DNA of 59,156 nt from an uncultured Bacteroidales bacterium (GCA_900318665.1 ONLQ01000008.1:1-59156), one strand, 5' to 3'; positions 34,015 through 41,963 are shown, counted from the first letter of the stretch. Numbers and translations are program-made. The notes: generated by a model not told the origin, from the letters alone.

Positions 34015-34965
34015 ATGTGGCCGTGGAAGCATAAGAAAGAGGACGAGGCTTTTTACCATTTCTTCAAAAACATTCTGGGATTTACACCACGCAACACGAG
34101 GGTGTATCAGATTGCGTTTATTCATCGCTCGCAGTCGGAAGAGACGATGCAGGGACACCGCATCAACAATGAGCGTCTTGAATATCTGGGCGACGCGGTG
34201 CTGGGCGCCATCGTGGCCGAATACCTCTACAAGAAATTTCCCAGTGCCGGCGAGGGATTCCTCACCGAGACACGCTCAAAGATAGTGTCGCGTGCCAGCC
34301 TCGGACGGCTTGCCAAACGCATAGGGCTGCACGACCTGATCAAATACAACCGCGAGAGCCAGGGCGTATTCAAGTCGATGGAAGGCGATGCCTTTGAGGC
34401 ACTTGTGGGCGCTATCTATCTCGAAAAAGGCTATAAGTTTACGCGCCGTGTGATAATAAACCGCGTGCTGCAACTCTACGTCGATGTAGAGGAACTGACG
34501 CAGACCGTGGTGAACCACAAGGGCTTGATGATAGACTGGGCGCAGAAGCACCGCAAACGGCTAACCTTCAAGGTGCTACAGGTCATACCTATTGACAACG
34601 GGGCACGCCGCCAATACGAAGTGGAACTGTATCTGTCGGGCCAGCCCATTACCACCGCCATAGACTACACTATCAAGTCGGCCGAGCAAAGGGCATCGGA
34701 AAAGGCTTACGCCATAGTCACCCAACCCAAAGCCCAAGAGGAGAATAGTGCCACGACAGAACAGCCTCTAAAAGAAGAGGAGACTAAAGACGTTGCAACA
34801 GACGAAGCGGCTATAACAGACGAAACGACTGTGACAGAAAAAGCCGACACAACAGACGAGGCGACTACAATAGACGAGGACATTGTAACAGCCAAAGACA
34901 CGGCAACGGAAAGTCCCGAACAAGTCGCTGCTCCACCGGAGGACAGCGACAACCAAAGCGAATAA
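34015..34965 (+). CDS. rnc: Ribonuclease III with an acidic repetitive C-terminal tail
   Basis: 316 residues from MWPWKHKKED at 34015. The RNase III signature NNERLEYLGDAVLGAIV and the second metal block EGDAFEALVGAIYLEKGY carry the catalytic Asp/Glu residues. A dsRNA-binding domain follows at ~165-240 (LTFKVLQVIPIDNG, QYEVELYLSG, SAEQRASEKAYAIV). Residues ~245-316 form an Asp/Glu/Thr/Ala tail with recurring TDEA/TDET units, not part of the family core, which usually ends near 230-250 residues. It cleaves dsRNA in rRNA maturation and decay. A perfect terminator hairpin starts at the stop codon. Confidence 0.95.
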   Translation: MWPWKHKKEDEAFYHFFKNILGFTPRNTRVYQIAFIHRSQSEETMQGHRINNERLEYLGDAVLGAIVAEYLYKKFPSAGEGFLTETRSKIVSRASLGRLAKRIGLHDLIKYNRESQGVFKSMEGDAFEALVGAIYLEKGYKFTRRVIINRVLQLYVDVEELTQTVVNHKGLMIDWAQKHRKRLTFKVLQVIPIDNGARRQYEVELYLSGQPITTAIDYTIKSAEQRASEKAYAIVTQPKAQEENSATTEQPLKEEETKDVATDEAAITDETTVTEKADTTDEATTIDEDIVTAKDTATESPEQVAAPPEDSDNQSE

Positions 34966-35003
34966 AGAAATGGCTCATCTTTACCGATGAGCCATTTCTT
35001 TTT
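34964..35003. terminator. Perfect 16-bp hairpin terminator between rnc and the convergent lipoprotein gene
   Basis: AAAGAAATGGCTCATC and its exact complement flank a 6-nt loop (34980-34985). A/T runs on both sides make it usable in both directions. Confidence 0.92.
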
Positions 35004-35022
35004 GTCGTATTGTAGCGTCTGT

Positions 35023-36513
35023 TTAGCGTTCTTCGCGGTGTATCAGGCGCATATCCTTGGGCTCTGGTGCCAGGGTCATGTAGAGGAGCGACTCCAGCGA
35101 ACTGACCTCGTGGACGTTCATGTAAGGACGCAGAACCGAGTTGGCGTTGTCTATTACGAGCCAGTGCACCTTGTCGCTGTTCTTACGGAGCATGTTGTAT
35201 TTAGCATAGGCAATATAGTAGGGCGAAACGGAGTCTTCGTCCTCGTTGGCCATATAGATTTCGGTTTGCGGAATCCAATCGTCATACGTCATCTGCTCGC
35301 TGCATATCTGCATGAATGCCTGCGTCTTGGGGCTGTCGTAGTTGAGGTGTCCGTCCTCGTTGAGCATATCGGCATTGAGGCGCATGCCCATGTGGGGCAG
35401 CATGGTTGACGGGTCGGGCTCGTGGGGCTTGAGCACTGTGAAGGAATTGACGAAACGGCTGGCCCAATAGAGGTAACTGGCGGTCATGCCATTGTATTCT
35501 ATCATGGTGGTGTTCATCCAGTCGGGGAAGAACTGGTCGGCGGTGTAGCCATGCAGGGCGCTTGTGGGCAATGCGGTGATTGCGCTCACATATTGCGGGA
35601 AAAAGAGTTCGATGTGGGAATACGTGTCCTGATAAGCGGTAAGTTCGGCAAAGTCGAGAACGCCATCGTTTACGAAAGTAGATTTAAGGCGAATAGCGGC
35701 GCGCTCGCGGTTGGAGGCCTCGCGGTCATAGTAGCGGGCAAAAGCCATGGCATAAGGCTCGCCTGCCGAGGTGCCCCAGTTGGTAGAATAGCCGTCGGCG
35801 GCTAACTGCACGCCATGTTCCTTCATCAGTTCTAAGGCAGCCATAGCGCAATCGGCCATCTGGCGACCCATCACGTCGGTGGATAACACTGTGTGGACGT
35901 GCTTCAAGTTGTCGAAACCGTAGCCCTGGAAGTCGGGCTCAATGACGGCGCTGTTGTAGAGGCAGCGCATGCTGAGGAGCGACAGGGTGTTGGAGGGTGC
36001 CCAGTTCTGCATAATGAGGAACTGGTGGCTGACGAGCGAGAGGCTGCTGACCTCGTGGATGGTACCGTCCACCGTATTGTTGGGGAAGGTTACACGTCCG
36101 GCCAGGTCGATAGGATTGCCTAACGGGTCAACCGAGCGATAGGTGAACGTGTACGACTCGATTTGCCACTGACGACGGTACTGCTTGTCGAGGCCAACAC
36201 GTTTGGAAAACATGAGGTCGAGCACCGGCTGACGTCCTTTGACAAGGGTTGCAATGCCTGTTGACAGCAGGTTTGACAATTCGTTGTCGCTACCTGTCAT
36301 TCTGCCAAAATAACTGAACATAGGCGCGGCATTGATGGCATCGGCAAAACCGTTGCAGTCGTAGGCTGTGCTGTCGAGGATGCCGAGCAACTGACCACGA
36401 CCCACCTCAGGCGTCGGGTTAGGATTAGGAATTGGCAAATCATCTTTGATGCACGATGCAAAAAGCAGCGCAACAAGAGAAATAAGCGTTAATGATTTAA
36501 GAATTGATTTCAT
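35023..36513 (-). CDS. Lipoprotein alpha/beta-hydrolase-like protein
   Basis: 496 residues. The signal peptide has lipobox LFASC (Cys21), then a Pro/Asn-rich tether (LPIPNPNPTPEVG). The body has an esterase-like GWGTSAGEPYA-type elbow (WGTSAG, the GxSxG nucleophile pattern, Ser ~250) and segments VIEPDFQGYGF and TDVMGRQMADCAMAAL that look like the lid/helix regions of secretory lipase-like proteins. A late Asp/His pair (VHWLVIDN, NVHEVSS) could complete a triad. The substrate is unknown. A 21-bp tandem repeat lies just upstream. Confidence 0.75.
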   Translation of the reverse strand: MKSILKSLTLISLVALLFASCIKDDLPIPNPNPTPEVGRGQLLGILDSTAYDCNGFADAINAAPMFSYFGRMTGSDNELSNLLSTGIATLVKGRQPVLDLMFSKRVGLDKQYRRQWQIESYTFTYRSVDPLGNPIDLAGRVTFPNNTVDGTIHEVSSLSLVSHQFLIMQNWAPSNTLSLLSMRCLYNSAVIEPDFQGYGFDNLKHVHTVLSTDVMGRQMADCAMAALELMKEHGVQLAADGYSTNWGTSAGEPYAMAFARYYDREASNRERAAIRLKSTFVNDGVLDFAELTAYQDTYSHIELFFPQYVSAITALPTSALHGYTADQFFPDWMNTTMIEYNGMTASYLYWASRFVNSFTVLKPHEPDPSTMLPHMGMRLNADMLNEDGHLNYDSPKTQAFMQICSEQMTYDDWIPQTEIYMANEDEDSVSPYYIAYAKYNMLRKNSDKVHWLVIDNANSVLRPYMNVHEVSSLESLLYMTLAPEPKDMRLIHREER

Positions 36514-36530
36514 AATAGTAATTATGCTGT

Positions 36531-36571
36531 AACAATAATAGTCAACGTTAAAACAATAATAGTCAACGTTT
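36531..36571. repeat. Two tandem copies of a 21-bp unit
   Basis: AACAATAATAGTCAACGTT occurs at 36531 and again at 36552, separated by exactly 21 bp. It stands 18-58 nt upstream of the lipoprotein hydrolase start on the minus strand, a position suited to a repressor or activator site. Confidence 0.8.
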
Positions 36572-36667
36572 TTTCAATGTCTTTTAAGACACTGTTTTCT
36601 ATACAAAGGTACTAAAAACTAGATTAGATTAAGTAAATGGTCATAATTAAGCTACATTTTATGTTCA

Positions 36668-36695
36668 TTTTCTTTTGTCTTGAAACAAAAGAAAA
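36668..36695. repeat. 11-bp perfect inverted repeat
   Basis: TTTTCTTTTGT and ACAAAAGAAAA are separated by six bases. It directly precedes the larger fold-back element. Confidence 0.7.
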
Positions 36696-36722
36696 CGAAC
36701 CAAAAGAAAAGTTCAAGGCTGT

Positions 36723-36907
36723 GAAGAAAAAACTAAAAAATGACTGCGAAAGGCTAAAGTCCGCAAACTCGCACTTTGTACCGAGTTCGGAACTTTGGAC
36801 ACTCTTTCGGACCTTTTGTCGTTATACGGGGCTTGATTCTTCGCCCCGCTCAGACATACGGACTTTTTAACGCCTTTCTCCGTCATTTTTCTTAACGTTT
36901 TTTCTTC
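36723..36907. repeat. 185-bp nested fold-back element (MITE-like or structured RNA)
   Basis: Four pairs of complementary blocks are nested in register: GAAGAAAAAAC/GTTTTTTCTTC (36723-36733 with 36897-36907), AAATGAC/GTCATTT (36738-36744 with 36882-36888), GAAAGGC/GCCTTTC (36748-36754 with 36872-36878) and AAAGTCCG/CGGACTTT (36756-36763 with 36859-36866). A GGGGC...GCCCC hairpin lies inside. There is no credible coding frame. The 643-nt spacer 36514-37156 holds this, the 21-bp repeats and otherwise featureless AT-rich DNA. Confidence 0.75.
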
Positions 36908-37117
36908 AAGGCCGAGGGCTACGCAGGTTATTTACGATCTATTATATGTAGACTAACTATGAATGGATACTTAGATACTTAATAAAAGATAAGCAAAACA
37001 CACAGAATCAATTGCAATAGGCAAAATTGCAAAAAAAACAAACCTATAGACTTTGGTTTGACTGTTGAGGGAGGAAAATTGAGTCGGAAAATGAGAATAG
37101 ATGGCTGGGGGAAAAAG

Positions 37118-37152
37118 AAAAAGACAACCAGCGATGCTGATTGTCTTTTTTT
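37118..37152. terminator. Terminator downstream of tRNA-Asp
   Basis: AAAAAGACAA pairs with TTGTCTTTTT around an AGC-gat-GCT mini-hairpin. It lies immediately after the tRNA 3' end on the minus strand and is A/T-flanked on both sides. Confidence 0.75.
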
Positions 37153-37156
37153 TGTT

Positions 37157-37234
37157 TGGCGGTCCGGACGAGACTCGAACTCGCGACCCCATGCGTGACA
37201 GGCATGTATTCTAACCAAACTGAACTACCGAACC
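37157..37234 (-). tRNA. tRNA-Asp (anticodon GTC)
   Basis: 78 nt including encoded CCA. On the minus strand the acceptor strands GGTTCGG/CCGGACC pair, the D arm reads AGTTCAGTTTGGTTAGA, the anticodon loop CTGTCAC carries GTC, and the T arm has GAGTTCGAGTC. Confidence 0.97.
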
Positions 37235-37296
37235 GTTTTGCATTCTATCTTTAGGGACTCTCAAAACACAAGGTTTTGTTTTGTTGAATGCGAGTG

Positions 37297-37304
37297 CAAA
37301 GATA
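37297..37304 (-). promoter_or_regulatory. Promoter for tRNA-Asp
   Basis: Reads TATCTTTG on the minus strand, 63 nt before the mature tRNA 5' end. Confidence 0.6.
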
Positions 37305-37439
37305 CGACTTTTTTTTATTCTGACAAGTTTTTTTTGCTGTATGGGGGAGTATTTATTTTTTATATGTTGGTTTTCAGTGGATTGTAGTTTGATTGATATT
37401 GCGGGGTTTATAAGGAGTGGGGGGAGATTGGTGGGATTT

Positions 37440-37595
37440 GCGGGTACTGGCTGAGGCGTTTTTGTTGGGGTTGGGGTGGCGGTGGGTTTATGGGGCTAAT
37501 GGGTTTTGTGGGGTTAATGGGCTGGTGGGTGGACGGGCTGGTGGGTGGGCGGGCTGGTGTGGTGGGCGGGCTGGTGGGTGGGTGGAATGATTGGG
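37440..37595. repeat. G-rich low-complexity tract (GGGCGGGCTGGTGGGTGG type)
   Basis: Dense runs of G3-G4 on the plus strand in irregular GGGCGGGCTGGT and GGTGGGTGG units, potentially quadruplex-forming. It occupies most of the 378-nt spacer 37235-37612 and abuts the 3' end of rsgA. Related ATGGGGTTAATGGG text recurs near 38858-38890. Confidence 0.7.
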
Positions 37596-37612
37596 GTAGT
37601 AATTGGATTGGG

Positions 37613-38542
37613 TTAGTCTTGTATTGTTTCGAGGATGTTTAGGTAATTGTGGTAACGCTCTTCGGGGATTTTGCCTTGCTCTACTGCATGCTTTACTGCG
37701 CAGTCGGGCTCGTGGGTGTGGGTGCAGTTGGCGAAACGGCATTGGGACAGGAATGGTCGCATTTCGGGGAAGAAGAGCGAGAGTTCGTGGCGCTCGAAAT
37801 CTACCATACCAAATTCTTTGATGCCCGGGGTGTCGATTAGGCGTGTGGTGGCGCCGCCTTCCATGGCGAGTGGGAAGATTTCGGCAAAGGTGGTGGTGTG
37901 GCGGCCTTTGAGGCTCCAGTCGCTGATGCTGCCTACGCGGAGGTCGAGGTCGGGGCATAAGGCGTTGAGCAGTGCGGACTTGCCTACCCCGCTGTGGCCA
38001 CTGAAGAGGGTGGTGCGCCCCTGAATGGCCTGGCGGAGGCTGTCGAGACCGGTGGAGTGGAGCGCGGAGACCTCGTGGACGGTGTAGCCTGCCGACTGGT
38101 AGATTGCCTTCACCTCGCGATGTATCTGCCACAACTCATCGTTGTAGAGGTCGATTTTGTTTATCACAAGGCAGGCGGGGATGTGGTAGGCCTCGGCGGT
38201 GGCGAGGAGGCGGTCGATGAAGCCTGTGCTGGTGCGCGGCAGGGCGATGGTGGCCACGACGCAGAGGAGGTCGATATTGGCGGCAATGACGTGGGTCTGC
38301 TTGCTGAGTTTGGTGGCACGACGGACGATGTAGTTGCGGCGGTCGGCGACATCGAGGATGAGGCCTGTGCCGTCGTCCTGCATGGAGTAGTCAACCCAGT
38401 CGCCTACGGCTACGGGGTTGGTCTGCTTGTTGCCACGCAGACGGTAGTTGCCGCGCAGACGACAGTCGATAACGCTATGGGCGGCGTCGTTGGGCATCAC
38501 TTTGTACCAACTGCCTGTGGAGCGAAGAACAAGACCTTGCAT
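37613..38542 (-). CDS. rsgA: Ribosome small-subunit-dependent GTPase A
   Basis: 309 residues from the ATG at 38542 (MQGLVLRSTGSWYKVM). The frame continues to 38608, but the conserved start is here. The N-terminal OB-fold (~1-70) is followed by a circularly permuted GTPase: G4 VINKIDLY precedes G1 FSGHSGVGKSALLN and G3 LIDTPGIKEFG. The C-terminal zinc motif is CRFANCTHTHEPDCAV (Cys-Cys-His-Cys). It acts in 30S subunit maturation. A promoter lies upstream on the minus strand. Its stop is bordered by the G-rich repeat tract. Confidence 0.96.
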   Translation of the reverse strand: MQGLVLRSTGSWYKVMPNDAAHSVIDCRLRGNYRLRGNKQTNPVAVGDWVDYSMQDDGTGLILDVADRRNYIVRRATKLSKQTHVIAANIDLLCVVATIALPRTSTGFIDRLLATAEAYHIPACLVINKIDLYNDELWQIHREVKAIYQSAGYTVHEVSALHSTGLDSLRQAIQGRTTLFSGHSGVGKSALLNALCPDLDLRVGSISDWSLKGRHTTTFAEIFPLAMEGGATTRLIDTPGIKEFGMVDFERHELSLFFPEMRPFLSQCRFANCTHTHEPDCAVKHAVEQGKIPEERYHNYLNILETIQD

Positions 38543-38563
38543 AGTATTGGTTGCTTTGCGATG

Positions 38564-38571
38564 CAAAAGTA
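38564..38571 (-). promoter_or_regulatory. Bacteroidota-type promoter for rsgA
   Basis: Reads TACTTTTG followed by GCATCG on the minus strand, 22 nt before the ATG at 38542. Confidence 0.65.
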
Positions 38572-38621
38572 CGAAAAATAAAATGACTGGATATGTTTTT
38601 GCAGTCAAAACCAGACTACAT

Positions 38622-38830
38622 TTGAGAGTGGCTCTCTCCGAGAGCCTTTATACAGGGTATTGCTCAATCCCCACACTTCGTGCGGGGTTATTGAGAGTGG
38701 CTCCCTCTGGGAGCCCTTATACGGGTTATTCTACAGCCCCACACTTCCGTGCGGGGGTGCCTCAACAGGCTTTCTCCATTAAGTCGCAGGGTACACCACG
38801 GCAGCCATTGCAATTGAGAGTCAGTCCCTT
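38622..38830. repeat. BIME-like array: two tandem ~69-bp palindromic units plus a partial third
   Basis: Units start at 38622, 38691 and ~38814 with TTGAGAGTGGCTC (third diverged). Each full unit holds two hairpins: GGCTCTC/GAGAGCC or GGCTCCC/GGGAGCC, then CCCCACAC/GTGCGGGG. The third has AGTCCC/GGGACT. The paired changes between units 1 and 2 keep the first stem, which indicates selection on structure. A diverged copy lies at 27744-27840. Confidence 0.75.
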
Positions 38831-38857
38831 TGGGACTGTAAAAAATGGGATGGGTCT

Positions 38858-38945
38858 AATGGGGTTAATGGGTTTTATGGGGATTATATGTGGGCGCTGG
38901 GGCATTGGGCGGTGGTTTTGGGTTTTTATGGGGTTTATGGGGATT
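38858..38945. repeat. G-rich tract with ATGGGGTTAATGGG units
   Basis: Repeated ATGGGGTTTAT/ATGGGGATT units similar to those around 37488-37521. With the BIME array and a promoter it fills the 507-nt spacer 38543-39049. Confidence 0.55.
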
Positions 38946-39017
38946 GTGTGGATTGTATGACTTGGGCTTTCTCGGGGCGTTTGGGGTGATGGGGGCGGGT
39001 AATCAAAAAATTAATCG

Positions 39018-39025
39018 TACCTTTG
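39018..39025 (+). promoter_or_regulatory. Bacteroidota-type promoter for the GH2-like gene
   Basis: TACCTTTG followed by GCATC, 24 nt before the ATG at 39050. Confidence 0.65.
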
Positions 39026-39049
39026 CATCTTTGTTAACCGAAGGGGTTT

Positions 39050-40834
39050 ATGACCGTGAAACGATTTGCTACGCTACTGCTTATGGCCGTGGTTGGCTGT
39101 GGCTGCTGGGCTTCGAAGCCGCCCTATGCCGACCCTGCGGCCTACCGACTGAACAAGGTGAACCCTCACGCCGCTAACTATCCGGCGGAGGACGCGTCGT
39201 TTCACATGCTGATGACTGACGGCTGGAAGATGCTGTGGGTGAAGGATGTGAAGTCGGCGCCGCAGTCGTACATGCAGCAAGGCGGGAGCCTGAAGGGTTT
39301 TGCGCCTGTGGCTGTGCCCTCGACGGGCTATGGCGGAAACGCCGTGGGCTGCTATGCGCGCGACGTGGTGCTGCCAGCAGACTGGGGCAACAGGCGGACT
39401 TTCATACGGTTTGAATCGGTGTCGCGGGCGATGCACTTCTATGTGAACGGGCATCTGGCGGGCTATTCGGAAGACAGTTTCACGCCTGCGGAATGGGAGA
39501 TTACGAAATATCTGACTGGCGGCAAAAACCGCGTGGCGGTGCGTGTGTATGCGGAAGGCGACGGCGCGGCGGCAGAGCAGACCGACGAGAAGGTGGCGGC
39601 GGGACTGCTGCGAAACGTGGAACTCTACTCGCTGCCGCAGGTATATATTACGGACTATAACCTGATTGCCACTGTGGATACGGCTGACTACTCGACGGCA
39701 CGCATGGACCTGACGGTGGACCTCTCGACAGAGGTGAAGCGCGCCTACACGGTGGAGATGGAACTGATAGACATCACACAGCATCCCTCGCAGACGATGC
39801 TGCGGAAAAGGAGGCGGCTGGAGCGAAACGACTGGTTTGTGTCGTTCTCGCAGGGGAGTAACGACATTGGCGGGGTGATAGCATGGTCGCCTGCCAACCC
39901 TGTGTGCTACAGGCTTGTAATCAGACTGCTTGACGGGAATGACAGCGTGGTTCACTCGGTGGTGGCACCCGTGGGTTTCCGCACTATCGAGATTGCCGAC
40001 AATCTGTGTATGCTGAACGGCAACCCGCTGCAGATGCGCGGCATAGAGTGGGACGAGCCACTGCCGCAGGTGGGCATGGACAGCGTGCGCTCGGTGCTGG
40101 AGGCCATACAAAAGGCGGGATTCAACACGGTGAGGCTGTCGAGGCCTGCCAGCGAGACGTTCTATGATATGTGCGACCAGATGGGGCTGATGGTGTGGGA
40201 CGTGTGCGGCGTGGGGGTTGACCGCAGCCTGCGCGACAGCGTGTCGGACAACGAGGAATGGGAAGAGCCGTTTATATATCGTGCGCACAACCTGCTGCGG
40301 CGCGACCGACGCCACGCCTGCGTGGTGGCGTGGGGCCTGAACAGGGCTATGCCGTGGGGCGGCTGTGCGAAACAGATGATAAAATACTTTGAGGGTCGCG
40401 ACGCTGTGCGACTGGCGGCTCACGCTGGATATACTCGCGGCCGCGTGGCCGTGGCTGACAGTGCTACGAGCGAGAGTCTTGCGGCCTTGGCGCAAGGGCG
40501 TCATCGTATGCCTACGCTGGGAATATGCCACAAGTGGCCTGGTGACATTGACGGGCTGTGGCGCACCATTGGCGAATACCCGTGCCTGCAAGGTGCGGTG
40601 TGTGGCCGCTGGGAGGAACTGAGCGATGGCGACGTGGCGCGGTTCAGGGCCGTGGCGCGGCGTGTGGCACCTCCCGACGAGCGTCCCGACGACGAACCAG
40701 CACTCGTGGTAACGGTGACGACGCCGGCTGACGACGGCGCTACTGAAGTTATGGAGACAGGGCCGCGACGCCAGTTCTTCCTGGTGCGCTGGTGGAACAA
40801 ACTGAAAGCGGCGCTCTCCCGTCCGTTAGAATGA
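39050..40834 (+). CDS. GH2 (beta-galactosidase-like) lipoprotein lacking the usual acid/base Glu; probable pseudoenzyme
   Basis: 594 residues. The signal peptide has lipobox AVVGC (Cys17). GH2 features are the sugar-binding jelly roll (~85-200: YARDVVLPADWGNRRTFIRFESVSRAM, FYVNGHLAGYSEDSFTPAEWEIT), an Ig-like domain (~205-330) and the barrel start (LQMRGIEWDEPLPQVG, GFNTVRLSRPAS, GLMVWDVCGVG). Where active enzymes read (S)xGNE(S/A)G after HPSVV.W, this one reads ACVVAWGLNRAMPWGG, so the acid/base Glu is missing. The length is also ~400 short of LacZ, with only a remnant of the nucleophile region (TIGEYPCLQG). It may bind rather than cleave glycans, or be decaying. Confidence 0.75.
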   Translation: MTVKRFATLLLMAVVGCGCWASKPPYADPAAYRLNKVNPHAANYPAEDASFHMLMTDGWKMLWVKDVKSAPQSYMQQGGSLKGFAPVAVPSTGYGGNAVGCYARDVVLPADWGNRRTFIRFESVSRAMHFYVNGHLAGYSEDSFTPAEWEITKYLTGGKNRVAVRVYAEGDGAAAEQTDEKVAAGLLRNVELYSLPQVYITDYNLIATVDTADYSTARMDLTVDLSTEVKRAYTVEMELIDITQHPSQTMLRKRRRLERNDWFVSFSQGSNDIGGVIAWSPANPVCYRLVIRLLDGNDSVVHSVVAPVGFRTIEIADNLCMLNGNPLQMRGIEWDEPLPQVGMDSVRSVLEAIQKAGFNTVRLSRPASETFYDMCDQMGLMVWDVCGVGVDRSLRDSVSDNEEWEEPFIYRAHNLLRRDRRHACVVAWGLNRAMPWGGCAKQMIKYFEGRDAVRLAAHAGYTRGRVAVADSATSESLAALAQGRHRMPTLGICHKWPGDIDGLWRTIGEYPCLQGAVCGRWEELSDGDVARFRAVARRVAPPDERPDDEPALVVTVTTPADDGATEVMETGPRRQFFLVRWWNKLKAALSRPLE

Positions 40835-40843
40835 TAACAGAAA

Positions 40844-41695
40844 CTACATCTGCTCTTTGCCCTGCAGCACGCGCGAATGAGGCGGCACGTCGTGGGTGAG
40901 CCAGATGTTACCTCCAATGATGGAGTCGTGGCCTATGCGCACACGGCCGAGGATGGAGGTGTTGGAATAGATGGTCACGTTGTCCTCGACTATGGGGTGG
41001 CGCGGCTCGTTGATGGGGTGTCCCTGCAGGTCGTAGTGGAAATTGCGCGCGCCGAGGGTGACGCCTTGGTAGAGCATCACATGGCTGCCGATAATGGTGG
41101 TCTCGCCTATGACGACGCCGGTGCCGTGGTCGATGGCAAAATACTCGCCTATCTCGGCGGCAGGATGAATGTCGATGCCTGTGGCGGAATGCGCCATCTC
41201 GGTGATGATGCGTGGCAGGAGCGGTATGCCGAGGCGATAGAGCGCGTGGGCGGTGCGATAATGCACCATGGCCTGCACCACGGGATAGCAAAAGACGGCC
41301 TCGGTGTGGTTGGCGGCGGCAGGGTCGTTCTGCGTGACGGCGGCCACGTCGGTGAGGAGCAGGCGCTTTATCTCCGGAAGTTGCTGCATGAAAGAGAGAG
41401 AGAGACGCTCGGCCTGCGGACGCGCGGCAGAGCAGGTGGTGCGGCAGGTGGAGGCGAGGCCGTGGCAGGCCTGTTCCAGAAGGAGGGTGAAGATTCGGCT
41501 GGTATCGACATAGATGCCATGGCCGAAGAACTGGGGGAAGATGGCGCCTTTGACGTGGTCGATGAACTGACGGAGAGTCTCGACGTTGGGCAACTCATAG
41601 TGGCTGCGGAGGTGCATTTCCTCCTCCATGGGGGAGACGGCGCTGAGGAGTCGCGCGGCTTCGGAGATAATATCTAATTCGTTATCGGCAGACAT
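40844..41695 (-). CDS. cysE: Serine O-acetyltransferase
   Basis: 283 residues (EpsC/CysE type). The N-terminal helical domain (~1-150) has IFPQFFGHGIYVDT and YPVVQAMVHYRTAHALYRLG. It is followed by the left-handed beta-helix with hexapeptide repeats: GIDIHPAAEIGEYFAIDHGTG holds the catalytic Asp-His pair, then VVIGETTIIGSHVMLYQGVTLGA and ILGRVRIGHDSIIGGNIWL. It transfers acetyl from acetyl-CoA to serine for cysteine synthesis. Single gene, convergent with the GH2-like gene 9 nt away, with a promoter on the minus strand. Confidence 0.95.
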   Translation of the reverse strand: MSADNELDIISEAARLLSAVSPMEEEMHLRSHYELPNVETLRQFIDHVKGAIFPQFFGHGIYVDTSRIFTLLLEQACHGLASTCRTTCSAARPQAERLSLSFMQQLPEIKRLLLTDVAAVTQNDPAAANHTEAVFCYPVVQAMVHYRTAHALYRLGIPLLPRIITEMAHSATGIDIHPAAEIGEYFAIDHGTGVVIGETTIIGSHVMLYQGVTLGARNFHYDLQGHPINEPRHPIVEDNVTIYSNTSILGRVRIGHDSIIGGNIWLTHDVPPHSRVLQGKEQM

Positions 41696-41765
41696 TTTTT
41701 GCAGTAACGGTTTTGGGGTTAATGATAAGTACGGGCAGTAGGGGAAAGAATGTGTTTTGAGGGTG

Positions 41766-41773
41766 CAAAATTA
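41766..41773 (-). promoter_or_regulatory. Bacteroidota-type promoter for cysE
   Basis: Reads TAATTTTG followed by GCACCC on the minus strand, 70 nt before the cysE start. Confidence 0.6.
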
Positions 41774-41817
41774 CGTTTTTTTTCAATTTGGGGAAGGTAT
41801 TTTCTTATTTGCCCTCG

Positions 41818-41861
41818 GGTTGCACAAGGGTCGCACAAGGGTTGCACAAGGGTCGTACAAG
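41818..41861. repeat. Four tandem 11-bp repeats (GGTYGYACAAG)
   Basis: GGTTGCACAAG, GGTCGCACAAG, GGTTGCACAAG and GGTCGTACAAG follow one another without a gap; a fifth partial GGTCAT follows. The 11-bp period is one DNA helical turn. They sit between the divergent promoters of cysE and the fabH operon. Confidence 0.85.
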
Positions 41862-41963
41862 GGTCATGGTCGGGGTGGTGGGAGTATGCGGATTGTGGTG
41901 GTGAGAATGGCTGTTGTTTTAGGGATTTTTAGGGGCTGGTTGTAATGTGTTAAAAAAGTACGT

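Noticed and set aside
36637-36870. 77-codon frame in the spacer after the hydrolase gene
   Set aside because: It lies across the fold-back element, with composition dictated by the inverted arms.
37488-38132. 214-codon frame rich in Pro, His and Arg
   Set aside because: It arises from the G-rich repeats and the antisense of rsgA; low-complexity and not a gene.
39074-40591. 505-codon minus-strand frame opposite the GH2-like gene
   Set aside because: Arg/His/Val-rich composition, and fully overlapped by a gene with clear GH2 motifs and signal peptide.
41818-41861. Possible CRISPR array
   Set aside because: Repeats are only 11 bp and directly adjacent, with no spacers and no cas genes in the window.
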